A stretch of DNA of 64,000 nucleotides from Rhizobium sp. Q54 (GTDB taxonomy: Bacteria > Pseudomonadota > Alphaproteobacteria > Rhizobiales > Xanthobacteraceae): assembly GCA_945870035.1 (NCBI GenBank), contig CAMBQQ010000003.1, positions 1 to 64,000 on the forward strand, written 5' to 3'. The position numbers and the translations under genes are program-made. The notes beneath the pieces were generated by a model. The model made no database searches. It was not told the DNA's origin and worked only from the letters and a program-made list of their open reading frames with translations. Below are positions 1-9,151 of this stretch, piece after piece; the first letter of the stretch is position 1, and every line of letters begins with the position of its first letter.

Positions 1-66
1 CGGATCGCCTTTCGCCGATAGTGCCGCCAGCCGATTATCCGCATCGAAAAATCCGAGCTGCCCCAT
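1..66 (-). mobile_element. IS5-family transposase, N-terminal fragment cut by window edge
   Basis: Read on the minus strand from the ATG at 64-66, the sequence begins MGQLGFFD and continues to SAKGDP. I recognise this as the conserved N-terminus of IS5-type DDE transposases. A good ribosome-binding site (GGAG) lies on the minus strand at about 74-77. Only 22 codons are inside the window, so the catalytic residues and the far inverted repeat cannot be seen. The element is transcribed leftward, so its right end should lie between here and about 140, where regulator-like sequence begins. I could not identify the terminal inverted repeat from one end alone. Confidence 0.7.
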
Positions 67-84
67 CGTCAGTCTCCTAGAATC

Positions 85-618
85 ATGCCGTCAGGGCAGC
101 AGACTCGCACGGGGCCGAGGGGCATGCTATTTTTCGAGGTGCCCTTCAGGGACAAGGGCGAACTCGCCAAGGGCATGATGCTGCGTTATCTGGCGCAGGA
201 CCGCGTCGTTCTCGACGAACTGTTCCGGCGCGGCGACGAGTTGCACAACGACCCGCTGCACTGTTTCCTGGTCGGGCTCAAGCTGTTCGCGGAAATGTTC
301 GCCGATCTGCCGGAGGCGCATCCGGGCTGCCTGGCGGCGTCGTTCGCCTATCAGGATCAACTGTTCAATCGTGACATCCGCGCACTCAATGCCGACGGCA
401 TCCTGGCGTGGCGCCAGCGCTTCCGCGAACGTTTCGAGGCGATCGCCGCCATCTATCCGCCGAAACAGAATGTCGACTTCGACGCGCTCGCCGACATGGC
501 GGCGACCCTGGTGGAGGGCGGCCTGATCATGGGACGCATGCTCAACGACAACAGCGTGCTGCCGAAGCAGATCCTGCTGTATCGCGATTTTGTCCAGGCC
601 ATCTTCGGCGGCAAGTAA
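85..618 (+). pseudogene. TetR/AcrR regulator remnant lacking its helix-turn-helix
   Basis: From about residue 22 the protein matches the C-terminal ligand-binding part of a TetR-family repressor: FRDKGELAKGMM resembles the segment just after the DNA-recognition helix, and HPGCLAASFAYQ is a typical ligand-domain motif. The N-terminal 45 or so residues that carry the helix-turn-helix are missing. In their place are about 20 residues with no family resemblance, immediately beside the start of an IS5-type transposase. I infer that the insertion cut the gene at about 120-140 and that this copy can no longer bind DNA. The displaced 5' part may lie beyond the left edge. It converges on the esterase gene, with only 12 bp between them. 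Confidence 0.75.
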
Positions 619-630
619 AGGGCCGCCGTT

Positions 631-1596
631 TCAATGCGCCTTCATGAAGGCGGCGATGCCGGCAATGGCGTCGTGGGATTTCGGCAGCAGTTTCGGCCGC
701 GACACGAAGCCGTGCATCTGCCCCGGATAGCGCAGGACGGTGACGGCGACGCCTTCGGATTTCAGCCGCGTCGCATAGGCTTCGCCTTCGTCATACAGCG
801 GATCGAAGCCGGCGAGGATCACCAGCGCCGGCGGCAGGCCTTTCAGGCTCGCGGCATGAAGCGGCGAACAGCGCGGGTCGCGGCGCTCGCTTAGCGGCGG
901 CACGTAATGGTCGATGAAGGCGCGCATGCCGTCATTGGTCAGCGCGACGCCCTTGGCGAAGCGCTCGTCGTAATGCCAGGTGAGATCGACGATCGGATAG
1001 GTCAGGATCTGCGCGCGCAATTTGACCGCGCCACTGTCGTGCAGCGCGATCGCCACCGCGGCGGCGAGATTGCCGCCGGCGCTGTCGCCGCCGACCGAGA
1101 TGGCGACCGGATCGATGTTCAACAGCCGCGCGTTGGCCGCGGTCCACAAGACGGCGGCGAGCGCATCGTCATAGGCGGCGGGAAAGCGATGCTCCGGCGC
1201 CAGACGATAATCGACGCTGACCACGGCGCATTTGGCGGCATTGGCGACGGCGCGGCAGACCCAGTCGTGGCTGTCGAGATCGCCGACCACCCAGCCGCCG
1301 CCGTGAAAATAGACCTGCACCGGCAAAGCCTCGTCGGGACGCGTGCCGACGGCGCGATAATAGCGCACCGGGATCGGCCCGCCGGAACCCGGTACCTGAT
1401 ATTCGCGGACCATGGCGACATGCGGCAGGTCCGGCTGATTGACCGGCCGCAGCCGCCGCATCGTCTCGCGTGCCATTTCCGGCGTCGGCGGCACCGCCGG
1501 CGGCGCTGGCTGCATCGCCATGAAGGCGACCGAGTCGGCGTCCATGTCGCCGAGCGAGGCGCGGAGATTGGCGGGCGCGGCGGCGGGAGAATTCAT
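631..1596 (-). CDS. Alpha/beta hydrolase, HSL-type (family IV) esterase
   Basis: This 321-residue carboxylesterase/lipase is of the hormone-sensitive-lipase type. The oxyanion motif HGGGW is at residues 98-102, the nucleophile elbow GDSAGG at 170-175 (Ser172), and the probable acid and histidine are in GFDPLYDEG (Asp265) and GQMHGF (His295), so the catalytic triad is complete. The N-terminal 60 residues look like the usual cap region, and there is no signal peptide, so it should be cytoplasmic. The ATG at 1596 is preceded by AGGAAG. The frame is open much further upstream, but that stretch is antisense to the neighbouring envelope protein and was rejected. The substrate cannot be told from sequence. 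Confidence 0.88.
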   Translation of the reverse strand: MNSPAAAPANLRASLGDMDADSVAFMAMQPAPPAVPPTPEMARETMRRLRPVNQPDLPHVAMVREYQVPGSGGPIPVRYYRAVGTRPDEALPVQVYFHGGGWVVGDLDSHDWVCRAVANAAKCAVVSVDYRLAPEHRFPAAYDDALAAVLWTAANARLLNIDPVAISVGGDSAGGNLAAAVAIALHDSGAVKLRAQILTYPIVDLTWHYDERFAKGVALTNDGMRAFIDHYVPPLSERRDPRCSPLHAASLKGLPPALVILAGFDPLYDEGEAYATRLKSEGVAVTVLRYPGQMHGFVSRPKLLPKSHDAIAGIAAFMKAH

Positions 1597-1700
1597 GGAC
1601 ACGCTTCCTGTTTCAGTGGCGCCGCACGATACAGCGCCAACACGAATAGAAAAAGGGCGGCCGATGCGGCCGCCCTTGTCGTTATTGCTGTGCTGCGAAT

Positions 1701-3575
1701 TTACTGTTTCGCCGCAGCGGCGTCGGTCTGCGCCAGTTCGCGGCCGAGGCGGTTGAAGCGCGCCTTCTGTTCGGCCGAGAGCGACGCATAGAAGCTGCCG
1801 AGCGCCGGCTTGACCGCATTGGCCGCCTCGATCATCGCCTGCAACCGCGTCTCGATCGCCTGCAAGCGGCCGGGCGGCGTCAACGGCGTCTCTGTCGGGC
1901 AGGCGTTTTGCAGAATGCCGACCGCCTTGACGGTGGCTTCGCCGAGTTTGTCGAGTTCGGCCTGCTGGGCGTCGTTCGGCGACAGCACGTCCTCGATCTG
2001 CTCGATCGGCAGATTGGTCAGGCCGGGCTTGGCTTCGCCGCACTTCTTCGCTTCGTCGGCGGAAGCCGATTGCGCTTCCGTGCTTGTTGCTGCTTTCGAC
2101 GGGCCGATCTGGTTGAAGCGTTCTTTCTGCTCGTCGTTGAGCGACGCATAGAACGTCTCCAGCGCCGGCTTGACGACCTGCACCGCCTGAAGCGTGGCGT
2201 CGAGCCGTCCGGTCATCGCGGCGAGGCGGCCCGGCGGCGTCAGCGGGAAGGCATTCTCCGACGGGCAGGTCGCCTTGAACACGGCGGCCGCTTTGCTGCC
2301 GGCTTCCTTGACGTCATTGAGCAACTGCTTCTGCTCGGCATTGAGGCCGACCTTGCTGTCGATCTCGGCGATCGGCCAGGCGGTGATCCCGTTGCCGGGC
2401 GTGGCGCAGAGATCGCGCACAGCCTTGTAGGTCGGCTGTGACGGAGTGGCCACGCGCGCCGGCGCGGAGCCGGTGGTCTCGGTTACATACTCAACCGGCG
2501 GACCGACTTCGCCATAGAACACGCCGTCGAAGAAATCGTCGTAGGCGTAGTCCCAATAGGTGTCTTCATAGCCGCCGGGGAAGAACGTGTAGCTGAAAAT
2601 GTCGGAGTAGGCATAAGGCCAGAACACCGGCCCGAACCAAGGCACGAAGGCGCCGCGGATGCCGCGCTGCCAGGCGCGGCGCGGCGCGTAACGGGCGATG
2701 CGGGCCTGCGGAAACGCAGCGCGCGCGGTTTGGCGGTTGCCGGCTCGCGCCTGCGCATTGGCGAAGCGGCCCTGACGCGCCGCTTGCGGCGTGATGCGGG
2801 CCTGGCCGTTGCGGCGCAGGCCACGGTCAACTCTGGCAATCCCGCGTGCATTCGGCGCGGCCGCGGCGTTCGGCTGGGCGATGCCGCGTTGCGCGCTCGG
2901 CTGAACACCCTGACGCTGCGCGGCGCGTTGCTGGCGCTGCTGTTGGATCTGTTCGCGGCGGGCGGCGCGCTGCGCCGGCGGCACATTGCGCAAGGCCCGG
3001 TCTTCGCGCTGTTGCAACCGGCGTTCCTGACGCTGCTGAATGCGCGCCTGTGCCGGCGTAACAGCGCGCTGTGCGGCGGCGGGTGCATTCGGTGCAGCGG
3101 CGCGTTGCGTCGCATTCGGCGCCGCTTGCGGCGTTGCGGCGCGGTTCGGCACCTGCGGCCGCCCGGCGCGTTCCGGGCGCTGTTGGATGCGTTGCTGAAT
3201 GCGCTCCTGACGTTGCACGGCGCGCGCAGCCGGGGCTTGTGGCAGCGCAATCCGCGCGGCCGGCGCTTCGCGGCGCTGCGGCGCAATGCGTGCAGCCGCC
3301 GGCGGGCGGGCAGCGGGAGGAGCTTGTCTCGCCACCGGTGCAGGCCGCGTGAACTGTGGTCTCGCGGCGGGGGGCGCTTGTCTGGCAACCGGTGCAGGCC
3401 TTGCGGTGGGCGGAGCCGCCGGGCGCGCGGCCGTTGGCGGCGCTGCAGGTCGTGCAGCAGGGGCGGCTTTCCTTTTGGCGGCGTCGAGCGCCGGCGTCTG
3501 GGCGTGGGCGTAAAGCGGAATTGCCGTTGTCAGCAAAAGCGCGATCGCGGCCATCCGGCCGAAATGTCTTGTCAT
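1701..3575 (-). CDS. Envelope protein with low-complexity Ala/Pro/Arg/Gln region and two LTXXQ domains
   Basis: The 624-residue protein starts with a clear signal peptide ending near AHAQ (residue 26). Residues 27 to about 290 are low complexity, rich in Ala, Pro, Arg and Gln. A Tyr/Phe/Trp-rich segment follows at about 310-360, with repeated short aromatic runs such as WPYAYSD. The C-terminal part holds two copies of a roughly 110-residue domain, each with LT-PPGRL and an LxxEQKxRFN motif typical of the LTXXQ (Spy/CpxP-like) family, and paired cysteines in each copy. Spy/CpxP proteins are periplasmic chaperones or stress sensors. That role is inferred here, and the aromatic segment might instead contact envelope polymers. 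Confidence 0.75.
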   Translation of the reverse strand: MTRHFGRMAAIALLLTTAIPLYAHAQTPALDAAKRKAAPAARPAAPPTAARPAAPPTARPAPVARQAPPAARPQFTRPAPVARQAPPAARPPAAARIAPQRREAPAARIALPQAPAARAVQRQERIQQRIQQRPERAGRPQVPNRAATPQAAPNATQRAAAPNAPAAAQRAVTPAQARIQQRQERRLQQREDRALRNVPPAQRAARREQIQQQRQQRAAQRQGVQPSAQRGIAQPNAAAAPNARGIARVDRGLRRNGQARITPQAARQGRFANAQARAGNRQTARAAFPQARIARYAPRRAWQRGIRGAFVPWFGPVFWPYAYSDIFSYTFFPGGYEDTYWDYAYDDFFDGVFYGEVGPPVEYVTETTGSAPARVATPSQPTYKAVRDLCATPGNGITAWPIAEIDSKVGLNAEQKQLLNDVKEAGSKAAAVFKATCPSENAFPLTPPGRLAAMTGRLDATLQAVQVVKPALETFYASLNDEQKERFNQIGPSKAATSTEAQSASADEAKKCGEAKPGLTNLPIEQIEDVLSPNDAQQAELDKLGEATVKAVGILQNACPTETPLTPPGRLQAIETRLQAMIEAANAVKPALGSFYASLSAEQKARFNRLGRELAQTDAAAAKQ

Positions 3576-3733
3576 GATAACCGACGACTCCGTTGCCCGA
3601 ATAAGGTTCCTTATTCATTCAACGGAGGTGTCGGCGAAACCCGGCTTATGACGGGGATCAATCATGCGTTTGTGAACGCGGATGAACGTGCAGTCATAAA
3701 TGTCGCGCTGCGAAAAGGACGCAACGCTTCAGA

Positions 3734-4942
3734 TCAACGCCCCTGCAACTTCGCGATCAACTCGACGGTCGGCCACGAGTCGGCCGGCATTCTGTATTTG
3801 AGCTGCGCCTTGGCCACCGCCTTGCGCGTGCCGTTGCCGAGACGGCCGTCGACGTCGCCGACATCGTGGCCCTGCTTCTGCAACAGGCGCTGCAATTCCA
3901 TCATTTGCTCGGTGGTCAGCGACTGCACCTTGGTCGCGCCCGATTCGTCGACCGGCGGCGCGCCGCCGAGCCGCGTCGCAAAATAAGCGACGGTAGTGGC
4001 GTAGACGTAAGACGCATTCCAGTCGACGAAGACCTTGAAGTTCGGATAGGCGAGGAAGGCCGGGCCATGCCGGCCCATCGGCAATATCAGCGCCGCCGGC
4101 ATCGCGCCGGACGGCAGTTTGCCATGCGCGGCCTTGACGCCCCACGCCGTCCATTTCGACACCGGATGCTGGGTGTCGATGTCGGCTTCCTGCCACGGCA
4201 TGTTGGCCGGCACGGTGACTTCCTGGAGCCACGGCTCGCCGCGGCGCCAACCGATCGAATGCAGATAATTGGCGGCGGAGGCCAGCGTGTCGGCGGTGCT
4301 GTTGACCAGATCGCGGCGGCCGTCGCCGTCGAAGTCGACGCCGTATTTGATGTAGTTGGACGGCGTGAACTGCATGCCGCCGAATTCGCCGGCCCAGTTG
4401 CCGGTCATTTCGTCGACGCGCTTGTCGCCGCGCTGGATGACGCGCAAGGCGTCGATCAATTCTTCGCGGAATTTATCGCCGCGGCGGCAGTCATAGGCGA
4501 GCGTGGTCAGCGACGGCAGGATCTTGAACTTGCCGAACAGCGCGCCGTAATCGCTTTCCAGGCCCCAGACCGCGGTGATGACTTGCGGCGGCACGCCATA
4601 GGTCCTCTCGATGCGGGCAAACAGCGCCTGATGTTCCTGCATTTTCTTGATGCCGTTCGGGATGCGCGCGCCGGCTAAAAGCCGTTTGGCGAAATCGAGG
4701 AAGGTGCGCTGAAACACACCCTGGCCGGAATCGCGCTTGATCACGGATTCGTCGAAGGTCAGCTCCGGCGAAGCGGCGGCCAGCACTTTGGGCGAAATAC
4801 CGTGCGCCAGCGCGTCCTTCTTGAACTGCGCCAGCCAGGCGTCAAAACTGCCGGTGTTCCGGCAACGCTCGGCGGCCATGGCCGGGCCGGTCAATAGGGC
4901 GCCGATGGTCGCGGCCGCCAATATCAGGGCAATTTTGCGCAT
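3734..4942 (-). CDS. Lytic murein transglycosylase (MltB-like) with C-terminal peptidoglycan-binding domain
   Basis: This 402-residue periplasmic enzyme would cleave the glycan strand of peptidoglycan to form 1,6-anhydro muropeptides. The ATG at 4942 gives a clean signal peptide (residues 1-24, ending AMAA). A longer frame to 5008 would add a hydrophilic extension ahead of the signal and was rejected. The SLT_2 domain spans about 30-330, with the catalytic Glu129 in AVWGLESDYG and the conserved GEFGGMQFTPSNY downstream. Residues 345-402 are a PG_binding_1 domain (MELQRLLQKQG, DGRLGNGTRKAV). It is monocistronic, with 158 bp to the upstream neighbour's start. Confidence 0.93.
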   Translation of the reverse strand: MRKIALILAAATIGALLTGPAMAAERCRNTGSFDAWLAQFKKDALAHGISPKVLAAASPELTFDESVIKRDSGQGVFQRTFLDFAKRLLAGARIPNGIKKMQEHQALFARIERTYGVPPQVITAVWGLESDYGALFGKFKILPSLTTLAYDCRRGDKFREELIDALRVIQRGDKRVDEMTGNWAGEFGGMQFTPSNYIKYGVDFDGDGRRDLVNSTADTLASAANYLHSIGWRRGEPWLQEVTVPANMPWQEADIDTQHPVSKWTAWGVKAAHGKLPSGAMPAALILPMGRHGPAFLAYPNFKVFVDWNASYVYATTVAYFATRLGGAPPVDESGATKVQSLTTEQMMELQRLLQKQGHDVGDVDGRLGNGTRKAVAKAQLKYRMPADSWPTVELIAKLQGR

Positions 4943-5117
4943 ATTAACCGTCCGCCATTCTTGGATGGATTCAAGCGCCCAATCTTCCCAATCGGGAGGC
5001 CGGGTCAAGGCCGATCGCCGATCTGCGTTAAGACCGTTTCTTGTGCAAAATCAGATTACCCTCTAATGGGGCTGGTTCCGAAGCTTGAGCCCTCCCGCAA
5101 TCGAGACAGAAAGCCGC

Positions 5118-6212
5118 ATGCAAGTCCTCGTTATCGGCGCCGGCGTCGTTGGCCTGGCGGCCGCCCGCGCCATCGCGCTGCGCGGCCATGACGTCATTGT
5201 CGCGGAGGCCGAGAACGCCATCGGCACCGGCATTTCCTCGCGCAACAGCGAAGTCATTCATGCCGGCATGTATTACCCGACCGGGTCGCTGCGCGCGCGG
5301 CACTGCGTCGCCGGGCGGCGTCTGCTTTATGCGTTCTGCGCCTCGCACGGCGTGCCGCACCGCAAATGCGGCAAGCTGATCGTCGCCACCGACGCGGTCG
5401 AGACCGAAAAGATCGAAAAGATCGCGGCGCAGGGCAAGATCAACGACGTCGAAGGCCTGGAATTGATGACGGCAGACGCGGCGCGCGCGCTCGAGCCGCA
5501 ATTGTTCTGCACCGCGGCGCTGAATTCAACGGAGACCGGCATCGTCGATGCGCATGCCTATATGCTGGCGTTGCGCGGCGATATCGAGGATGCCGGCGGC
5601 GTTGTCGCCTTCAACACGCCGATGCTCGGCGCCAAGCGCAAGGACGGGATGTGGGTGGTGACCTTCGGTGGCGCCGAGGGTGGCGCGTTCGAGTTCGACG
5701 CGGTCGTGAACTGCGCCGGCTTAAGCGCGCAACGCGTGGCGCGCACCATCGAAGACTATCCGCAGGACCGCGTGCCGAAGCAGGTGCTGGCCAAAGGCAA
5801 TTATTTCACCTTTACCGGCAGACCCGTTTTCTCACGGCTGATCTATCCGGCGCCGGTGCATGGCGGGCTTGGCGTGCATGTGACCCTCGATCTCGGCGGC
5901 CGCATGCGGTTCGGGCCGGACGTCGAATGGATCGACCGCGAATATTACCCGGTCGATCCGAAGCGCGCCGATGTGTTCTATGCCGCGATCCGCACTTATT
6001 TCCCGGCGCTGCCGGATGCATCTCTTGCGCCGGACTATTCCGGCATAAGGCCGAAAATCACCGGGCCGGGCGAGCCGGCGGCGGATTTCCTCATCGATGC
6101 GCCGGCGCAGCACGGCGTGCCGGGTTTGGTGCAGATGTTCGGGATTGAATCGCCGGGCCTGACCAGTTCGCTGTCGCTGGGCGAGGAAGTGGCTGCGGCG
6201 ATTTCGGCTTAA
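5118..6212 (+). CDS. NAD(P)/FAD-dependent oxidoreductase, L-2-hydroxyglutarate oxidase-like (DAO family)
   Basis: The 364-residue protein opens with a dinucleotide-binding motif VIGAGVVGLAAARAIA, followed by SSRNSEVIHAGMYYP, which is characteristic of L-2-hydroxyglutarate oxidase/dehydrogenase (LhgO-like) proteins of the D-amino-acid-oxidase fold. The C-terminal GIESPGLTSSLSLGEEV is the usual FAD-domain closure. The ATG at 5118 puts the FAD motif at the extreme N-terminus, as the family expects; an upstream in-frame TTG at 5085 has no support. The likely reaction is oxidation of a 2-hydroxy acid to a 2-oxo acid with FAD, but the substrate is inferred from family resemblance. Its stop codon abuts that of the convergent gene. 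Confidence 0.85.
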   Translation: MQVLVIGAGVVGLAAARAIALRGHDVIVAEAENAIGTGISSRNSEVIHAGMYYPTGSLRARHCVAGRRLLYAFCASHGVPHRKCGKLIVATDAVETEKIEKIAAQGKINDVEGLELMTADAARALEPQLFCTAALNSTETGIVDAHAYMLALRGDIEDAGGVVAFNTPMLGAKRKDGMWVVTFGGAEGGAFEFDAVVNCAGLSAQRVARTIEDYPQDRVPKQVLAKGNYFTFTGRPVFSRLIYPAPVHGGLGVHVTLDLGGRMRFGPDVEWIDREYYPVDPKRADVFYAAIRTYFPALPDASLAPDYSGIRPKITGPGEPAADFLIDAPAQHGVPGLVQMFGIESPGLTSSLSLGEEVAAAISA

Positions 6213-7004
6213 CTAGCGGACGTACTGAATCGCGCCGCGATTGGGGTTACGCGGATTGTCGGCGATCGGCGTAATCGCCGACGTAATATCGGACGTGCTG
6301 GCCGTCCCCGGCGTCGGCGGCATGATCTTGGTCTCGGCCAGTTTCTCGCGCGTCGATTTCGACAGGCGCGAATAATTCTCGACCGGCGTAAAGCTGGCGG
6401 CGCTGTTGCTATTGCCGGTGTAAGCCACCAGTCCGTTGCGGGTCGCGACGATGTCGCCCTGGCGCAAGGTCGGGTCGTTGGCGGCGTCGAGGCGCGCCAG
6501 GCCGAAGGCATTCTTGCCGTTGCAGGTGCAGCCGGCCACCATCGCTTTGCGATAGACGAAAGCATTCGGCAGGTCGGCATAGCGGCCGCCATCCGGCGCG
6601 GAGGCGGTGTCGATATTGCTGCCGCCGAACAGTTTGGTCTCGGAGGCCGGGCAGAACGAGCGGCAGCTCTCGGCCGCGCTCATGCCGGCATTGGCCTGCA
6701 CCGGGAAGAAGTGGCCATCGCAGGTGCGCACGCAGAAGGCCCGCGATGGACCGGAATTGTCGGCGCGCAATTGCTCGTTACCTCGGCTGCCCGACGAATT
6801 GAAGCGGTTGGCAAGATCGGTGAAGGGGTCGACGAAGGGCAGGGCGTTGGACGGGCGCGGCGCTTCGACGGCGCGGCGGATATCGCCGAACAGCCGGTCG
6901 AAAAAGCCCGCCTGCGCCGGCTCGGTCGAAAAGCTTGCCATGAGACCGAGGCTGAATACCGCCGCGGCGACGCAAAACCTCGATTTTTGGCCGAAAACAG
7001 CCAT
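6213..7004 (-). CDS. DUF2865 family secreted protein
   Basis: The 263-residue protein has a signal peptide (cleavage near TEPAQA, residue 32). Its core contains FCVRTCDGHFFPV, CRSFCPAS and GCTCNG, the six-cysteine pattern of DUF2865, a family found mainly in rhizobia and relatives. The even cysteine number and export signal suggest disulfide bonding in the periplasm. No catalytic motif is recognisable and the function is unknown. It ends flush against the stop of the FAD oxidase. The upstream gap (7005-7161, 157 bp) holds no other feature that I can see. Confidence 0.85.
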   Translation of the reverse strand: MAVFGQKSRFCVAAAVFSLGLMASFSTEPAQAGFFDRLFGDIRRAVEAPRPSNALPFVDPFTDLANRFNSSGSRGNEQLRADNSGPSRAFCVRTCDGHFFPVQANAGMSAAESCRSFCPASETKLFGGSNIDTASAPDGGRYADLPNAFVYRKAMVAGCTCNGKNAFGLARLDAANDPTLRQGDIVATRNGLVAYTGNSNSAASFTPVENYSRLSKSTREKLAETKIMPPTPGTASTSDITSAITPIADNPRNPNRGAIQYVR

Positions 7005-7161
7005 CGCACGCCCGCCTGACTCCGGACCGCGCAGGAATTTGCGCGGCCGTTACACCAACGCCAGGGCAGGCGGAAAGGTTGCCGCCGTTCCTGCCGTTTC
7101 AGTGGGCACGTAACCGCAGCCGGGTAAACGGAACGTTAGCAAATGAGGCGGCTCGGTGACC

Positions 7162-8583
7162 TCAGAAAAACAACCAGCCGCAGAGCAGGAAAGTCGGGAT
7201 CAAGATTGCGCCCGACCACATCATGTAATGGAAGAACGACGGCATCGGCACGCCCATGTGGCGGGCGATGGCGTAGACCATGAAGTTCGGCGCGTTGCCG
7301 ATATAGGTGTTGGCGCCCATGAACACCGCGCCGGTTGAAATGGCGGCCAATGTCAGCGCCAGCGGCCCCATCAGGGCTTTCGGATCGCCGCCGGCCAGTT
7401 CGAAGAACACCAGATAGGTCGGCGCATTGTCGAGGAACGACGACAGCCCGCCGGTCAGCCAGAAGTAAGCCAGGTTGTTCGGCGAGCCGTCGGGATTGCT
7501 GACGAGGGCGAGCAGCGGCGCCAGTGCGCCATTCGGACCGGCACTCAAAATGGCGATCACCGGGACCAGGCAGATGAAGATGCAGACGAACAAAATCGCG
7601 ACTTCGCGGATCGGGCCCCAGCCGAATTCGTTGCCCTCGCGGCAGTAAGGCTTGGTCAGCTTGAGCGAGGCGAAGACGACGGCGACGAAAATCGCGTCGC
7701 GGATGACGTTCTGTATTTCGACCTGGATGCCGAGCAGGTTGAAGGTGATGCCCGGCTTCCAATAGGCGCTCATCAGGATGGCGGCGATGATGACGCCGAT
7801 CAGCGCGAAATTGACGGAGCCGTGCAGGCTGAGGGCTGAATCCGGCGTCGGATCCATCGGGTGATCTTTGTGCTCTTCCTTCCAGTGCAGGTAGATGTCG
7901 AGCACGACGAAGATGAAGAGGACGATACCGGCGACGAAGATCATTTCGTTGAACAGATGCGTCGTCGTCCAGAAGAAATCGACGCCCTTGAGGAAGCCGA
8001 CGAAGAGCGGCGGATCGCCGAGCGGGGTCAACGAGCCGCCGATATTCGACACCAGGAAGATGAAAAAGATGATGGTGTGCGAGCGGTACACCCGGTCGTC
8101 ATTGGCGCGGATGAGCGGGCGGATCAGGATCATCGAGGCGCCGGTGGTGCCGACGATGCTGGCCAGAAACGTGCCGGCCAGAAGCAGCAGGGCGTTGGCC
8201 GCCGGCGTGCCGCGCAAATTGCCCTCCAGATAAATGCCGCCGGCGGCGACGAACAGCGCCAGCAGCAGCAGGATGAAGGGGATGTATTCGAGAATGAGCG
8301 TGTGCAGCACGGCATGGCTTGCCGGCGTAAAGCCGGCGGCGATGATCAGCGGAATAATCACGCAGGCCGACCAGAACGCGGCGAATTTGCCGACGTGATG
8401 CTCCCAGAGATGCGGGAACAGCAGCGGGCCGGTGGCGATGGACAACAGAATGCCGGCGAAAGGCAGCGCCCACAATAAAGACATCGATGTGCCGTCGAGG
8501 CCTTCGGCGGCCTGCGCCGCATGGGGCAAGAAAACGGCGGCCACGGCCGCCGATCCTGCGAACAACTTCCTGCACATTGTCAA
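7162..8583 (-). CDS. Ion transporter of the CitMHS/NhaD type (putative sodium:proton antiporter)
   Basis: The 473-residue membrane protein has a cleavable-looking N-terminus (LPHAAQA, about residue 25) and about 12 hydrophobic segments. The central GTTGASMILIRPLIRAN and SNIGGSLTPLGDPPLF, and the C-terminal FLDNAPTYLVFFELAGG and MGANTYIGNAPNFMVYAIA, are signatures of the CitMHS_2/NhaD-like ion transporter superfamily. Related proteins in proteobacteria are usually called sodium:proton antiporters. The true substrate (Na+/H+ or a dicarboxylate) cannot be decided from sequence. It diverges from the RidA gene, so 8584-8746 should hold both promoters. I see no clear operator there. Confidence 0.83.
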   Translation of the reverse strand: MTMCRKLFAGSAAVAAVFLPHAAQAAEGLDGTSMSLLWALPFAGILLSIATGPLLFPHLWEHHVGKFAAFWSACVIIPLIIAAGFTPASHAVLHTLILEYIPFILLLLALFVAAGGIYLEGNLRGTPAANALLLLAGTFLASIVGTTGASMILIRPLIRANDDRVYRSHTIIFFIFLVSNIGGSLTPLGDPPLFVGFLKGVDFFWTTTHLFNEMIFVAGIVLFIFVVLDIYLHWKEEHKDHPMDPTPDSALSLHGSVNFALIGVIIAAILMSAYWKPGITFNLLGIQVEIQNVIRDAIFVAVVFASLKLTKPYCREGNEFGWGPIREVAILFVCIFICLVPVIAILSAGPNGALAPLLALVSNPDGSPNNLAYFWLTGGLSSFLDNAPTYLVFFELAGGDPKALMGPLALTLAAISTGAVFMGANTYIGNAPNFMVYAIARHMGVPMPSFFHYMMWSGAILIPTFLLCGWLFF

Positions 8584-8746
8584 TCAAGCTCCCCGGCCCC
8601 TTGTGGCGGGCAAAGTCGGGCAGCCAAGGCGCGGAGTCAATGCTGGCTGAGGACATGCCGTAGGGGGCTGTAAAGGCGATGGCGCGCACGATAGATTGCC
8701 GTCCAGCGCACCTTGCCCGCGCGAGCCATCAAGGGGGAAACAAGCG

Positions 8747-9151
8747 ATGACGAAAGTGCGCCGTCTCAATCCGACAACCTTGGCGAAGCCCCCAGGTTAT
8801 ACCTATGTGGTGGAAACCACAGGGCCCGGGCGTACCATCTATCTTGCCGGCCAACTCGGTCTCGATCTCGACAACAACCTCGTCGGCGCGCCGGGCGATT
8901 TCCGCGCGCAATGCACGCAGGCCTTCGAGAACCTCGGGCTGGCTTTGGCATCGGTCGGCGCGACCTTCAACGACGTGGTCAAGATCAACAATTATCTGAC
9001 CGACATTTCCCACATCGGCCTGTTCCGCGAGGTGCGCGACACGTTCCTTGATGCCGGCGCGCAGCCGGCCTCGACGACGGTCGCCATTCCGGCGCTGGCG
9101 CGGCCCGGCGCCTTGTTCGAGATCGAAGCTGTTGCCGTGTTGCCGGCATGA
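8747..9151 (+). CDS. RidA/YjgF family protein
   Basis: A 134-residue trimeric-type RidA protein. YLAGQLGLD near the N-terminus, NYLTDI in the middle and a C-terminal ARPGALFEIEAVAVLP match the family, including the region after RP that lines the active cleft. RidA enzymes hydrolyse reactive enamine/imine intermediates, or in other subgroups act on related unstable acids. The canonical catalytic Arg would be the one in ARPGAL. The ATG at 8747 is preceded by AAGGGGGA. The stop overlaps the start of the next gene by four bases (ATGA), implying translational coupling with the tartrate dehydratase-like enzyme. Confidence 0.9.
   Translation: MTKVRRLNPTTLAKPPGYTYVVETTGPGRTIYLAGQLGLDLDNNLVGAPGDFRAQCTQAFENLGLALASVGATFNDVVKINNYLTDISHIGLFREVRDTFLDAGAQPASTTVAIPALARPGALFEIEAVAVLPA

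Noticed and set aside
85-618. Functional small regulator starting at the ATG at 85
   Set aside because: The DNA-binding helix-turn-helix of TetR proteins is missing and the first 20 residues match nothing; a disrupted gene is the simpler reading.
631-2043. Extension of the esterase to a 470-residue protein
   Set aside because: The added N-terminus is an out-of-frame reading of the neighbouring LTXXQ gene; the ATG at 1596 has a ribosome-binding site and starts the family match.
2730-3986. 418-codon plus-strand frame over the low-complexity envelope protein
   Set aside because: The Arg/Gly/Cys-rich translation is what a complement of Ala/Pro/Arg codons gives; the minus-strand protein has a signal peptide and domains.
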